Source: Pyrrhosoma nymphula (lineage: Eukaryota; Arthropoda; Insecta; Odonata; Coenagrionidae). Taken from it: DNA of 64,000 bases. The stretch covers positions 134,713,422-134,777,421 of the forward strand of contig OY754329.1 of NCBI GenBank assembly GCA_963573305.1. Reading direction: 5' to 3'. The position numbers were made by a program, and so were the translations under genes. The notes beneath the pieces are model-generated. The model worked only from the letters and a program-made list of their open reading frames with translations, did no database searches and was not told the DNA's origin. Below are positions 10,925 through 23,245 of the stretch, one piece after another (position 1 is the first letter of the stretch; each line of letters begins with the position of its first letter).

Positions 10925-11570
10925 CAAACAGCACTCACCAATTAATTTCTCGTTCTAACCCTTCTTCTCACACTGTTCACTCCTCTGTCATAAATCCGCT
11001 AACTACGTTATTTGGTTCTCATGCATTCTCTCGTCATGGCCAAACCATCAAAGCACGCTCCTTTCAGGTATGCCCTTTATCGGAGCATCGATTCCATTAT
11101 ATTTCATAACTCACAAATCCCTAACCCTATTCCTTCTGCTTTTACTGCTAATACTACTCAGATACCCCATACCCACTATATTTCACCTTCTCTTATACTT
11201 ATCCTATAAATACCCAAGTTTCGCTAACATGAAATAAAGCGGGAGGGATTAACCTTTTTTTCAGATTTGCCTTCGTTAAACAAACATTAATTTCTTGACA
11301 TACTCAAACACACTACCAACGGCTTTCTTTTCAGCATTCGAACGATTTATAATACCTTCATCTATCCTCCCATCTTTCACAAACATTCAGCCAATGTACA
11401 CAAAATCATCCACTTGCTAAATTATTTCACCATTCACCCTCATATGATCATTCTTCCCATTATCCGCGTTGAAATACACTACTTTGGTCTTTGACGCATT
11501 TACCCTAATTGTCATTATCTCTGCTTCACAAACGTTATTCATGAGCCTCCCGGTTCTACCTTCTGTGTCC
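10925..11570 (-). mobile_element. LINE reverse-transcriptase remnant (palm/thumb to C-terminus)
   Basis: Minus-strand translation gives NASKTKVVYFNADNGK (about 11470-11515), then MRVNGEII and QVDDFVYIG (11385-11455), and VKDGRIDEGIINRSNAEKK (about 11310-11385). These are the 'KTk.m.f', 'i.G..ieqV..F.YLG' and 'G....eI..Ri..a' motifs that follow the catalytic YADD box in LINE reverse transcriptases. Further down, around 11020-11090, MESMLR and DERMHENQ recall the 'mLRWfGHveRm' block. Stops and shifts occur throughout. It covers more of the protein than the other fragments, but the catalytic box is absent. Confidence 0.7.
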
Positions 11571-11840
11571 CGGTGTAACAATGTTACGCTCATACCTCCT
11601 AGTGGTGGGTCGCGGGCAACACTATGCTGGCTCTCAAAGCTATCCTTTCAGAAGGAATCCTAGATCGAAGAGAAGAGTGAAAGCGGGCCTAGGGTATCAT
11701 TAGACTTTGATTTCTCTTGAGACATTGTGGCGAAAATGTGCCAAAACTGGCCGGTAGTGTCGTAACTGATAAGTGGTGCGGATATTGCAAAGGCTGGTGA
11801 CATTGCATACTCTACTACAACTTACTGAGAAATGTCCAAA
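11571..11840. other. No gene recognised
   Basis: Short spacer between a LINE remnant and a MITE copy; nothing recognised. Confidence 0.4.
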
Positions 11841-11844
11841 CTAG

Positions 11845-12153
11845 TATCACAATGAGTGATATTTTTTTAATAATTGGGAGAGCATACAAATTATGCGCAG
11901 TTACATTTATGACAATATTAGTGCGTCAGAACCTCCCCAAGTTTTTAGCTTTGTATTTCTAGGGTCCACAGTCTAAATGTATCCCATGGAAAACAGCTTC
12001 TATTTTGTGTCAAATATCTCGAAAAATAGTTTTATAAACAACTGATATTTCTGTACATAATGATATTTCTGGAAAGATGATATGTTTTTCTTTAGAATGA
12101 AGGAAAATTCACTGAATTTTACGAGCTGTGAAATCTCGCTCAGACTGCTTTAA
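11845..12153 (+). repeat. TTAA-family MITE, 3' part
   Basis: Aligns with the 3' half of the copies at 40892 and 62141: a GAGAGCATACAAATTATGC block, CCCATGGAAAACAGCT, AATATCTCGAAAAATAG and the terminal CTCGCTCAGACTGCTTTAA, whose last four bases (12150-12153) are TTAA. The 5' half is missing. Confidence 0.6.
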
Positions 12154-13725
12154 TGTAATTTGGAGTACCAAAGAGAAGAGAGAAGGAAGGCTAGTCATAA
12201 GAGATAAAGGGATGGGTAATGGAAAAAAAGGAATAAAGACAAAAATATTTGCCAGCCAGCCAGCCACCTTGAAGTTTCCAACAAAGGACTCTTTCCTTTA
12301 ATGGTGTCAACTCGCTCAACTTATGATGAGATTAGAGGAACAATAACCGAGGGTATGGTGGTTATCCGACTAGCTGTAATCAAACTCGATGCTAAGCAAG
12401 ACGATACGGCAGCTAAACTAGTAGCCTATGCGTACAGTACGATCGTTCACTGCCCTAAAGGAATTATGATAACGTGAGGAGTAAATATAACTTGAGGAAT
12501 TCTTGTGAGGAAAAATAGAAGCAAAATTTTGAAAGAGTCTCTTCAATTCCAATGCATCACATGTTATGCGTACGATTAGTATGCATTTATGATTTAAGTG
12601 CGTTCTTGATAGCATTAGCACATATTTCATCATGCTGTGTAATCTTATAAAAGGAAGAAGAAGTATTAGTATGGCAATTGAATATTTCGTTTAATACGAG
12701 GGAGTTGCCAAAAACAACTGTACACAACTGTCATCCACATTCTATCAAATTTGATGAGCTTGCAAAAACAATATTCACGCGTTCCAGTGACTACGGATTG
12801 GCTTGAATCGAATTCTAAGCTGACAGAAACGAAAATTCTGCAAATTGGGTTGCCTACACATCCAGTAGCACTAGTCTGTGGCTCATACAGACATTATAGT
12901 GGCTTCTGTCACCTATAATTAACGAATTTTACATTTTATAAATTGTTGGTTGGAAGCGAGTATATTCGTAAGCAAGTCGCATTATTATACCACGAAAAAT
13001 GAAGACTCATTGATTCGAGTCGACAGACAACAGAAATCGCTAGCATGTCTTAGCGAATAAGAGATAATAACTAGAGGAGGGTCGCTTATTGAACACAGGG
13101 TGTAGTGAACCGATGGAAGATTTCGATCCTGTTTGTCGTATAATTTGAGGCTTTCGTGGGGGAAATGAAGAAGACAAAGGCACAGATATTGAGTGGGGAA
13201 GGATGGAGAAAAATAGTGAAATGAAGACGGAAATTTTTGTCGGTAACTTCCACGGAGCTGTCAACAAGAAACTCTCTCCATCTTTAGCGTCTAGAATCAC
13301 TCAACTCTGATGAGCCCGGGATAACAATACCCGTGGGTATTGGGGTCCTCCGCTTAGGTTCAATCAAACTCCAGCGGTAAAAAATAATATATTGGCTTCC
13401 GCTTCCCTTCGAAGAACGAGAAAACTTCCTCGTTAACTTTCATGTGGCTCCCAAACCGATGACAGAGTAGCCGCCATAATCGAGAATGTCCAATAGTTCT
13501 TATTTCTCCCCTTGTTCTACAAATTTCAGGTATCTCCGAAATTATCAAAGTTCAAATTTTTTATATAAGAAACAAAAAAATACATCCAACCCATCGCATT
13601 ACATTTGATGGATAATTATCAGTTAGGGTAAGTTTTGATAGGCCGCTTTTACTCAGTACCTTTAAACCTTATTTTTCTCACATTATTTCTCTCCTAAGAT
13701 CAATATAATTTCCAGCTCTCTTCAT
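12154..13725. other. No gene; scattered repeat pieces
   Basis: GGTTGCCTACACATCCAG (from about 12849) and AGGAGGGTCGCTTATTGAAC (13076-13095) both resemble neighbouring segments of 10628-10670, so parts of one dispersed repeat seem to be present here. Otherwise nothing is recognised. Confidence 0.35.
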
Positions 13726-13729
13726 GCTG

Positions 13730-14060
13730 CCCAAAGCACCTACGCGATTTCCCATCTTATCCATTTTCACGTCTTCTTCCTTCAGAAATGGCTCTCAGCG
13801 ATACCTCACCGTTCCTCCTCACCGTCTACTTGTTCCATTCACCAGCTATGCTTCCTCCAGCAGCCTCATTTCCTCCACTAACATCCCAGAAACTTCTTTG
13901 CTTGCCTTCCTTTCCATGCACGAAACTTTTTTCACTTTTATTCACACTTATATTCCAAAACTATCCAAGATATATTATTATCCTCTACCCCTGGGACCCA
14001 AGTTTTTGTCCCATTTAACGCCACAGTCCCTATTTATTATTTTCTTGAAATCTTTATATA
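13730..14060 (-). mobile_element. Possible LINE reverse-transcriptase remnant
   Basis: The minus strand at about 13983-14027 reads VALNGTKTWVPGVED, close to the 'vaLYGsEtWtl' signature seen at 4509-4560, and the region has the same pyrimidine-rich look in forward orientation. Downstream similarity is weak and frames are broken. A 116-codon plus-strand frame over the same bases is low-complexity and probably its shadow. Confidence 0.35.
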
Positions 14061-15250
14061 TTCATTATTTATAAGTTTGTAAATGTCCTCCCAATTCTCG
14101 AACTTAATTTTGCCCAAAAACGTATCTTCCTAACATCTTTAATTCAACCTTCATTTTTGAACAAAATGCTGACCAAGAAAATAAACTGCTCAATCTACTC
14201 TAGCTGATGCCATATAATTTTCATTTGTGGTAGACTGTGTTTTTTCCTCGGAAATATCATAGATACTCTAAAGTTTCTAGTGATTTATTTTCATCTCTCA
14301 TTTCAAATATTTTTTGTTCCTACCAGCACTTAATTAAACTCCGGTGCGCAGTGAAAAAAATATGCTTACACTTTTCCTTCCTCGTCTGCCAGTCTCGTCA
14401 GAATCACTGTCCAAGAATAATTTTCCGTCATAAATGCCTGCTTAATTTAAAAGCTATTGGTTGGTCAAAGTTAATGGACCTCGTGTGGTTAAAATAGGCG
14501 GAACGCATCCCACCACCATGCCAGGAAGTTGGGCTCTCAGCGGAAACGTACCAGGCATGAATTCTCACGGTGTTTGCTTTAGCGAGCATTAGCGCGATTA
14601 AAAACGTGTTACGCGAATAGCAGGGTGTAAAGTTTCCCACCTGGAGATATGCCATCCATCAGCGTATCATCTTAGCAAAGGACAGATAGAGTGGCAAATA
14701 TTTGCAAAGTGGCGAACACTCCAAATGATGAGTTAAATTTACGTTCCACAGTAACCAATGAAAAATTCACCTAATTCTTCACTCTTCTGTCATATAACTG
14801 AACGGTAGCCACAAGTATTTTTTTCATTGACATTATGGCAGAGAAAAGTTGTTCAAACAAAGGGTTGGTAACCAAGGTTTTTTTTTACCTAACCGTACGA
14901 CAAAATTACCTGTTAATAACGGTTTTCCAGACACCGAGTCACTCTCGCTATCAGTTAAATGCTGAGATTGAAATACTTGATCGATTCCAACATCGTGCAA
15001 AGCGAAATCTCTTAATTTCCAAAAATCGGTATTCCTTTGTCACCTGACGTAAAAAGGTAACGAATTCATTGGAATGTGATACTGATTGTGTGATTGAAAT
15101 GAGGTTTCCGAAAAACTACCCAAATAGTGGTAGCCTCTAGTTTCCGTTGTATGATAACGCAGCCGAAAATATGATGCGCATTATATCAGTGCACTAAGAA
15201 AGTATCTACGAAAGCCAATAGAAAATTCCATGCTTAAATATAAACCAGCA
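14061..15250. other. No gene recognised
   Basis: AT-rich with small unremarkable open frames. I note only a homopolymer-rich patch near 14880. Confidence 0.4.
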
Positions 15251-15254
15251 GGAG

Positions 15255-15385
15255 TTTACTTGACTGTTGCAGGCTTCACTTCGTAGAAGTTACTAAAATC
15301 AGTAATCACGATTAAGACAGCTTAGTATATTTTAGGAAAATACTTAGCTGTCTTAATCATGAGTACTGACAGCAGGAGTTAATCA
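15255..15385 (+). repeat. CTTCGTAGAAG hairpin repeat
   Basis: A unit with GCAGGCTTCACTTCGTAGAA (15269-15288) is followed by a hairpin with arms TTAAGACAGCTTAGTAT (about 15312-15328) and ATACTTAGCTGTCTTAA. The same order of blocks is found, reverse-complemented, at 50838-50965 and in several units at 20535-21045. Confidence 0.6.
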
Positions 15386-17076
15386 GATAAAAACGATTAC
15401 GGCTCCGTGAGAGGACAACATTAAAATGTTCGAGCAACAAAATATTTTCAAAAGAATTACTAGCGAACAAATAATTCACAGCAAAGCATTCAGAATAAAA
15501 GGTGAGCAATTGGCTACTTTATCTGTATACCAGCCAATTAATAACATTTTAGTTATCTTGGAAACACCGACATACCATTGCCAAGCCCCAACTGAAGACG
15601 CAAAAATACTATGCTAAAAACTATGCTACTATTTAAAAATAAATTAAAGACCAAATGCCGGTCAAGAAAAATTGAGAGTGAATGACTGAATGACCTTTTG
15701 GTAGAGCAGGTATGAAAGCGTGAGGGGATAAAAACTATACTTTGGGAAAAAACACCTGCACAAAGAAATATTCTTAAGATTTGAAAAGGACAAAAGCCAA
15801 AATTGGCCTGCTAAAACTTGAAAGGGGTCTCAAATTAATTCGAAAAAAAAATAAAACCGGCGAAAAATAATTAACTCGTCCCTCAGAAAAATATAATTCC
15901 AAGAGGATAGGAGTGACGCCAAGGCATTCACTACAAAAGATAAGGAGAAAACGATACTCTTCTCTCAAAGACTAAGGTTGCAACCGTTTTTGGAAGAACT
16001 TCTAACGCACAACTTGAAATCCAATTATCTCTTCCGATCATCAAGTTCATGCAAACGCTCTCAATCTCTCTCATTTCCTCTCCTCCCATTCCCAAACGAA
16101 ACCTTTCCCGCCAACTTGCTGTTTACCAATATCTCATTTATTCTCTCCCGAGACCGAGTATAGACCATCCCTTTTCACTCCTTTGTAGTGCTTAAAAAAT
16201 GAAATCATCCTTTTAATTAGAAGCTCACAAAGGACAATATTCATTACATTAAACATGTACATTGTACAGGCACGTGAATCCGTTACGATACAGTAAAAAC
16301 TTAACCAGGATGTCCGCAGTTTAGGGTTTTCACCGCGTTTTTTGTTTTTGTAGACAAGTTTTGCTCTATATGGACCTGAAGAGGTCCTTTAGAACACGGG
16401 TGAAACTGTTATGTACAGCAGCAACAACCTCGGTGAATACCCGAAAATGCAGATATCTTCGACTCAAAGTCGCGGAAACCTACGATCAAACACTTTGTCA
16501 TTTAAAGTGAACGAGAACATGTAATACTCAAGAAATTACAGAAACATACTACAAAGCTTTTAATTGTCACTCACAACGCATTAAGTAGTTCGCAGTTCAC
16601 TGCAAACCAGCACTTCAAATTTCTGATTTCTATTCTTGAATGGGGCAATCAAAGGCGAACTAAATCAGCGATGGGACGAACCGTAACAAATTAATCTATA
16701 TAAGGGGTTTAATACCATACGTTCGACGAAAGGAATTATTAAAATACTAGATGCATCAGAAGTAGATCACAAGATGCACACCAATAAATAATCGCCAACA
16801 TCAAAGTGATCCATCCACTTTAAATTTATAATCCACTCTCATAAGAAATATAAGGAGTTCCACAGTCCAAATTTATATCAATTGTTCAAGTTATAAATAC
16901 AGCACACAGGTGGCTCGAAATTTCTTGCTACATAGCATCACCACGAAGTAGCTAATAATAACGTTAAAAGCGTCGAAGCATAGGTTACGGCTGATTTTCA
17001 GATTTTAAAAAGTGTGATAATACCTACAGTTGGTGGTTTCCGGCGTGAGTTTAAGAAACTTACTATTCATTTTGAG
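15386..17076. other. No gene recognised; AT-rich
   Basis: No domain, RNA gene or repeat recognised. A pyrimidine-rich stretch (16040-16160) resembles the LINE antisense strands elsewhere but yields no motif. Confidence 0.4.
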
Positions 17077-17144
17077 TAAAAAGGTTAAACTTTGTTTTTT
17101 CCACATTAAATTTAATGTGGAAAAAACAAAGTTTAACCTTTTTA
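17077..17144. repeat. Perfect 68-bp palindrome without spacer
   Basis: The 34 bases at 17077-17110 are the exact reverse complement of 17111-17144, centred on CATTAAATTTAATG. After two mismatches the symmetry resumes for five more bases on each side (17070-17074 with 17147-17151). The arms contain GGTTAAACTTTG and a T6/A6 tract. A perfect palindrome this long with no loop is unusual; it suggests a recent inverted duplication or an assembly fold-over. Confidence 0.9.
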
Positions 17145-17259
17145 TGCAAAACGTGTGGCAATAAGTTCTACTCGCTCAGTATTATGTAACTTAGTTATTT
17201 TTCACTCTTATTAGTGGAGGCTAGTTTTAATCTGCATTCATTTCCAATCCTAGCTCATA

Positions 17260-17995
17260 ATCGTCCGCCCATTCCCTCCCTAAGTCCTCCTCTGTGGTTC
17301 GTACACATAAAAGCGAAGGTCGTGGGCGTTGAGGGGGAGCGGAAATCCAGCGCGTGGGAGGCTTAGTGAGGAGAGACAGAGAGAGAGAGAAAAGAGGGAG
17401 GGAGGAGGTGAAGGAGGGATGAAGATTGTGAGGGGGAAAGGGAGGAAGAGGGAGGTGAAGGGGGAGGGGAAAGGACGACAGCGAGAGTCGAGAGTTTAAT
17501 CAGTGGGGGACGAATCACCTTCAAATTCATTTCGAAATCGGCGAGATTCTCGCTCGTACGTATTCCATCCCGCCCACCCAACAGGGGAGATGAGGGAGAA
17601 CGTAAGGGACAAGGGATTCCGGACGTCCGAAAGAGGAGCAAGGGGGTCGGGAGAGCTCTCGGTAACGAAAGAAAGGTCATATATATAAAAAAAGAGGCAC
17701 AGACGATTACAGGGGCGTAATTGGCCCTTTGGCGAGATGTGGAAGGGATATCCGAGAGGACGATATAGGACTGTGGGGCGGGGGGAATTTTTCCACCCCA
17801 TAAGCCTCGGGACGGCCGACCAAGGACCGGGATATGGCCGATGGGTTGGTGGGGCCAGGTCGGGGACCATGAGGGAGGAGGGGGTGAGGGGAGGGGCGGT
17901 GGGCAAGACGATCTGCGAGCGGGAGGCTTCAAATAAATTGGGAGGAGGACGGCGAAAAGGGATTTAGGAGGCATACCGCCAAACAACGGGGTCAC
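17260..17995. promoter_or_regulatory. GC- and purine-rich block, possible promoter region
   Basis: Long runs of GGA/GAG with interspersed CG steps differ from the AT-rich surroundings. TATATATAAAA at 17680-17690 is TATA-like, but no good initiator lies 30 bp downstream. Large open frames on both strands (up to 210 codons on the minus strand) are low-complexity Pro/Ser-rich or Gly/Arg-rich translations and are not supported as genes. Confidence 0.25.
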
Positions 17996-18515
17996 TCGCC
18001 AACAGGGTGGGCGGGGGCAGGTTGTTATCGGTCCCGTTCACTTGAACACGGCTTTATAGAATGACTTTAAGGGGTTTTTCCTCACTCTTAAGGGCACATA
18101 CGCGGCCCATACTTAAATACGTGCCCATTGGGTAAGAAGAATAACAACAAGATATGGCACGGGATGGTAAGGGGTAAACATTTCATTAACTCTAGAGCAC
18201 GTGTGAAAAAATAAATTACATCTCAAAGATAATACTTGTAAATTTCTAAAGAATATTTATAAAACAGCCTAGGTTTTGACAACTTCTGCCATTATCAAGG
18301 TCCACAAGTTGGCTCCTGATGCATTGAAATTTGTAACTTGTGGAAAAAGTGGAGTCAAACAAGGAAAATTTTAAATACATAGCGTCAGAAATGACTGTGG
18401 TTAGTTCAATTCAAAAGTCTGGTTTTAGAACCCGAGGTTAAATCTTTTTTTGGCAATAAAACTGAAGTTAATACGCTTCCCCATTGATAACGCTCACGTC
18501 AGTAAACATTAAGTT
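17996..18515. other. No gene recognised
   Basis: Transition from the purine-rich block to AT-rich DNA. Nothing recognised. Confidence 0.4.
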
Positions 18516-18575
18516 AACGAGAAGGCTATGTCATCGTGTGGTTAACGCTAACCAGGCATAATGAAACCGGGCCTA
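18516..18575 (+). repeat. GGTTAAC-palindrome repeat, copy B
   Basis: GAAGGCTATGTCATCGTGTG is followed by GGTTAACGCTAACC and an AAACCGGGCC box, matching copy A at 425-482 block for block. Confidence 0.6.
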
Positions 18576-18599
18576 AGATTTATACCATCAACATTACAA

Positions 18600-18960
18600 G
18601 AAATTCCCTGCCTAGCTTCTCTATCAGTCTCTATTATCAGTCTCCCTTCAAGTATTACTCCACATATCCAAATTTAACTTTTTACGTTTCCTATTCTCTA
18701 TCACGATGTCCAAAGTTCCCGTTTTTTCATAACCTCTTCACCAACCAACCAAAAATCTCTTCTATATTTTTGATCAAACTTCATACTCCTTACCACTTCC
18801 TCTGCCTCCTCCACATCTCTCCCAAAATTTCTTTCATCGTTCACCAAATTTAGCACCCCTTTGCTCGTCTCCATCTTTATTCGTCTTCCTTCCTCTCCAT
18901 CTCATACACAAATCTCCAAATCCTCTGGACTCCAGGCATCTTCCTCTTCCCTCATGGGCC
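18600..18960 (-). mobile_element. Possible LINE reverse-transcriptase C-terminal remnant
   Basis: The minus strand gives GVLNLVNDERNFGRD at about 18815-18858, resembling 'evLrlvnedR', followed in another frame by a SLIKNIEE block like 'sLik.iieG'. Several stops and shifts. The forward strand is the usual pyrimidine-rich antisense stretch. Weaker than the fragments at 4205 or 10925. Confidence 0.4.
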
Positions 18961-20534
18961 AAATTCCGGAACTCAGTTATTGTGACATTGGTCACAGTAT
19001 AGTTTAGCTAATGGAGGATTTAAGAAGAAATCGCTGAAGAGATAGCTGATTGTCCCCATCGTTATGAAGATACGCATAACTCACATGAGCCCTTGATACA
19101 CCTGTTTTCAGTCTTTTTACTGACGGCTGCCTCGGTTCTAAGAGGAAAATTATTATTTCAGCATGGCTTTCAATCACTTAACTGTAAAAATATTAATATA
19201 GCTTAAAGGTACTAGCTACGTAGTGTACTTCATAAATAAGAATAAAGATGATAAATTGAAACACCCACAGTAATTTTAGCGAGCATAAAGATGTAAGGAA
19301 ATTTATTAAATTATCATAAATAATGTTTATGTAGTATTTCCATGCATGGCAAAAATTATATAAGTAAAAGTTGTAGGGAAAAAATTACTGACACCTAATA
19401 GTATTTAGAAGATTACCTTAAACATTGGCAGACCTTAATTATTTATGCAACCATTGCGTGACGGGATGAAGAAAGACAAATGTATTTGGAAAGCACACAA
19501 AGAGCACACACATTTAGCTCACTTTGATCGAAAATAGTTCATTTTTGCTGAAGTTAGTTATAAAATGAATTCTTTGAAATCTCTTTTCCGATCACACTTA
19601 ATTTTCATACGTTTATACGGTCATTAAAATGCGACTTTGACCCGAAATTAAAATAATATTCAGATTATGTGGCAAAAGTAGAGTTAAAAATTATTCATTC
19701 AATGCTAGACTTCAATTCAGCATCTAACCCATAATGATGACTGTAAAATCCCCACACAATACTCTCCATATACTTTTTTTTGGGATTACTTAACAATCAT
19801 AATACATTTGCAAAATTAATTATCGTAGAGTAGCTTACATTCTCACTCCACTTCTTGAACTGTCAAAGCTTTTTGAACTCACTTTCTCTCTACTCAGTTT
19901 GAAATCCCTTTCAATCAAGGAGGCCAAAACAAATAACATAAGCTTCCATATCCCCTAGTTAGGGGACACTAGGGCCTTCTATCCAACCTCGTTCTCTTAT
20001 CTGCTCGTCCGTGGGTCCATTTTAATCTTTCCTTAGTTCGTTCATCGAGAAAAGTCGATTTAATCCTCGGTCATTCCCATATGAAGGGGCCGGGGACTCT
20101 GGAAGGGATTCGGGACCTTCGGGAGGCGATATTCATCTCTTCCAACTCGTCGGTCGAAGACCGCAATAAGGGCATTTCAAGTGGGCCAGCTAAACCATTT
20201 AGAGAAAGCTCAACCGTTCCTAAACACTCCTCTAGCCCAAATGAACCCCTATGATAGACGTCCTTATCTACATCTATATCTACGAGGTGCACAGCTCGTG
20301 TCATCTCAAGGGCGTATAGCAGGGGAAGTTATGAAGAAGGGAAGGAATAGAATATAGGAATTTGGAGAGAGAAAAGGAGGAAAGTAGAATATAATTGAAC
20401 GGACTAGCTCTTCGCTCAGTTACTACTGTAGTCATTAAGGGTGCATGAAAAGAGGTTTTGTACCAATGTATGTTTTCGGCAGAGAATCTCTTATATTTTG
20501 TCAGTTCAATCAGCTTTAAAGATAAGGTGTGGGT
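18961..20534. other. No gene recognised; AT-rich
   Basis: No repeat or coding signature seen. A 77-codon minus-strand frame at 20071-20304 lies in a less AT-rich patch and has no recognisable domain. Confidence 0.4.
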
Positions 20535-21045
20535 AAAATTTACCGTTGTAGCCTTTATTTTGTAGAAGGTCTGAATATAAATATATTACTAATACGTTAG
20601 TAGTCATTATTAAATATAGCACTTAGTACTTTTCTACAGTTTAAATGTAGAAAAGTAAACTTTACTGATGGAGGATTTACTTCGTAGAAGTTCTGAACGT
20701 TCGTGTTTATAAATAAGGAAATTACTTAGTTTTTATCCGGAATCTTTTACTATCACGACGCTTTTCGCCGATTTACGGCATCGTCATGTATCCCTGCCCA
20801 GAATTCCTGTCTGAATCTGTAAACAGATTCCGTACCTGACGATGCCGTCAATTGGCAAAAAGCGCCGTGCCAATAAAAGATTTGGATAAGTACTAAGTAT
20901 TTTACTTTATTACGAATATGAATGTACAAAAGTAATGAGTATTTTATTTTATAATGAATGCTAACATTCAGACTTAAGAAGTGAAGGCTACAAAATTAAT
21001 CAGTAGAAAAGTACATTTAAACTGTAGAAAAGTAAAAAGTATTTA
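20535..21045. mobile_element. Large compound foldback with mirrored hammerhead-like core
   Basis: The centre (about 20753-20880) holds two mirror-image motifs. The minus strand reads (C)TGACGA, T, then GCCG...CGGC, then GAAAAGCGUC. The plus strand reads CTGACGA, T, then GCC...GGC, then AAAAAGCG. Both run into (A)GTAAAAG or AATAAAAG. Outside lie plus-oriented CTTCGTAGAAG units on the left (20535-20720, with TACTTTTCTACAGTTTAAAT) and minus-oriented ones on the right (20895-21045, with ATTTAAACTGTAGAAAAGTA). The total is near-symmetrical over about 500 bp. It links the hairpin repeat of 15255 and 50838 to the ribozyme-like element family. Confidence 0.6.
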
Positions 21046-21829
21046 ACTATATAATTTTCACCGACCACTTCGGTCAATTAGGCTACCTCAAGGCACCCTC
21101 GCAATAGGATATCACTCATACGAACTCTCGGATGACGCAGTAAAGGTAATACCGCGGCTAGTTCAAGATGTTCTAAAAAATGGCCAACCTGAAATTCGCA
21201 CGACATGAATTTTTCAAGTAATCATAGTCTATTATATGTAACTTCCGAATCCCTAGCACCTACCACCCGAGTCCTTACATTACTGTTATAGCATTATTTA
21301 GAATAAAATATACGTATAAATCTCACTAATTGTAAGTAGAGTCTAGTGAACTGACAGTATTCTTTTAGTCTTAAATTTTGCCAAGTCGCATCAAAATCAC
21401 GTTAAAAATGACCACATATGACGTGAAGCTTAAGTTTACAAGCAAGGAAAACTTTCTTTAGTTGTTCACTATCCAAAACGCAGAGCTATCAGGCCTAAGT
21501 CTACGGCTATGTGGCAGCATCTTCAGCATTTAGTGCCGTAAAACTATTTTCCGTTAGCCCATGCTGAAATCATGCTGCACACTATAAAAAACTAAATAAA
21601 AAAGATAATCAGCACTTTCTACCCATTTTCCATGGAAAAAGTTGCTTACACAGAAAAAGTTACAAGAAATAGTTTTTAACGAAGCATGCGGATTTCTTAA
21701 AGGCGGCAATGTATGATTAGAAGCCCTCGTGGCCTGTCGAAGAAACTAAGGAGACTTGGTGCAGTGGACATTTGATCGAAGGAAAGCATATATGGGAGTG
21801 ATATGGAGGAGAAAGGAGTAAAAGAGTTT
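21046..21829. other. No gene recognised
   Basis: AT-rich spacer without visible features. Confidence 0.4.
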
Positions 21830-22230
21830 TCCCAGGGATCAGGTCAGGGTCTCCTCTCACTTCAAAGCCGCACCCCAATACCCTTCCCGTTCTTATCGCT
21901 TTGAAAGCCGAGACGGAGAATTTCATCTGCCAAATACGTCCCCGCGCAAGATGCCTCTTGCAGAATCTCGCGCACAGACGGAAGGGACTATTAAACCCAT
22001 TTCCTTCCCTCCCCAACGTACAACCACTCCCTCCCCTCTTCAGCCCGTCCACTTCTAACGGCGGGCGTCTAATTAAGTCCGCACCCAGAAGAAGGGCCGG
22101 CTGCACCCGAGCGGGTGACAAGGGGAGACTCGTTCTATTAGGAACGAGTTGAGGATGATTAACGCAATTCGCTCATCATCTCCCGGCCCTGAGTGTCCCA
22201 TTTCTCTTCCCGCGCGCTTTTTCATCCTCT
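21830..22230. other. GC-richer block, no gene assigned
   Basis: GC content rises visibly and overlapping open frames appear on both strands (a 134-codon minus frame and an 83-codon plus frame). Neither has a recognisable domain. A small hairpin ACTCGTTC/GAACGAGT sits near 22128-22149. It could be an unrecognised exon or promoter region. Confidence 0.25.
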
Positions 22231-22872
22231 ATGGCAAATAGTGAGGGATGATTCTCATTTCTTCCACCACTACTACTGCGAGAGAGAAATTAACGAAAAA
22301 TGTAAGGAGAAGAAGCGTTTGGACGTGACAAGAATGCGTAACCCAAAGTTAATAATCGGAAGGAACCGGAGAAAGCATGTAGGCGTTCCGTATAGGATGT
22401 AACACCACCAGCAGTCATCAATCAGAAGATTATTTTTTGTCTTTCTCCATTACATTCTCTTTTCAGTATAATTTTACATCGACGATCAAAGGGGCTCCCT
22501 TCCTTGGCTGAAAGTGTTCTGCAGGCCATTTCTATTTTAATTGCCATGGCTTAACTTTGGCTCAAAGACAATTCTGGTTTTCACTGTATTCTTTGGTAAG
22601 GATGCGTATTATCACTTATCAATTTCGTATCGAGGGAAACAATTTCTCTCAGTTTTCGATGTCTAATCTAAATGTATATACGTAATGAGTGTAAAGATTA
22701 ATCCTTCATCTTTGAATGAGAACGATTTGCAATCCTTTATTTTTCAAAGATTAAGATGCAGTTTGGAAAATGCTCGCCAAGTTCACGTCCAAATTGGGAC
22801 TTGGAGGGGCTTCCCATTTCAACCGGGACTTGGAGGGATGAGGCCCGTCCAGGCGAATGTGATAAACTAGTG
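22231..22872. other. No gene recognised
   Basis: GGGACTTGGAGGG occurs twice (22797-22809 and again starting about 22829). Otherwise plain sequence. Confidence 0.4.
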
Positions 22873-23045
22873 GCCCTTAATCGTACACCAAAGTCATGGA
22901 CGTGGATCTCAATCATAGTTAACATCAACGTTGACAGCAACAGTAAACCGGCCTCAAACCTGCCTCGATTAGTCAAATTCAGCCATTCCATAAAATCATA
23001 TTGAAGGCCTTCAAGCGGAAAGGTTTTGTGCTGCCATGCTCAATT
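22873..23045 (-). repeat. Dispersed repeat shared with 54885-55440
   Basis: Its reverse complement aligns over about 170 bp with 54885-55050, sharing GAGGCCGG(T/C)TTAC, a GATGTTAAC(C/T)ATG block and an ATGGCAGCAC/ATGGAAAAAA-type end. Not coding. Confidence 0.5.
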
Positions 23046-23245
23046 TAACGAAATTAATTTAATTTGAACGAAAAATTGAAATTAATAAATATATGCTTGC
23101 TGTTACTCTCCACTCTTTTCTCTAAATACACGGTAAATTCCTTCACAATTCCTGATTTTGACATCCTTCATTTCTTGCTTCATGTCAGTACTTAAATAAA
23201 ACTGCAGTAGTTGTACTGTCCACTTTCATTTTAATGTAAAATATT

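Noticed and set aside
17363..17995. 210-codon minus-strand open frame
   Set aside because: Translation of a purine-rich tract; proline/serine-rich and low-complexity, with another overlapping minus-strand frame and plus-strand frames over the same bases.
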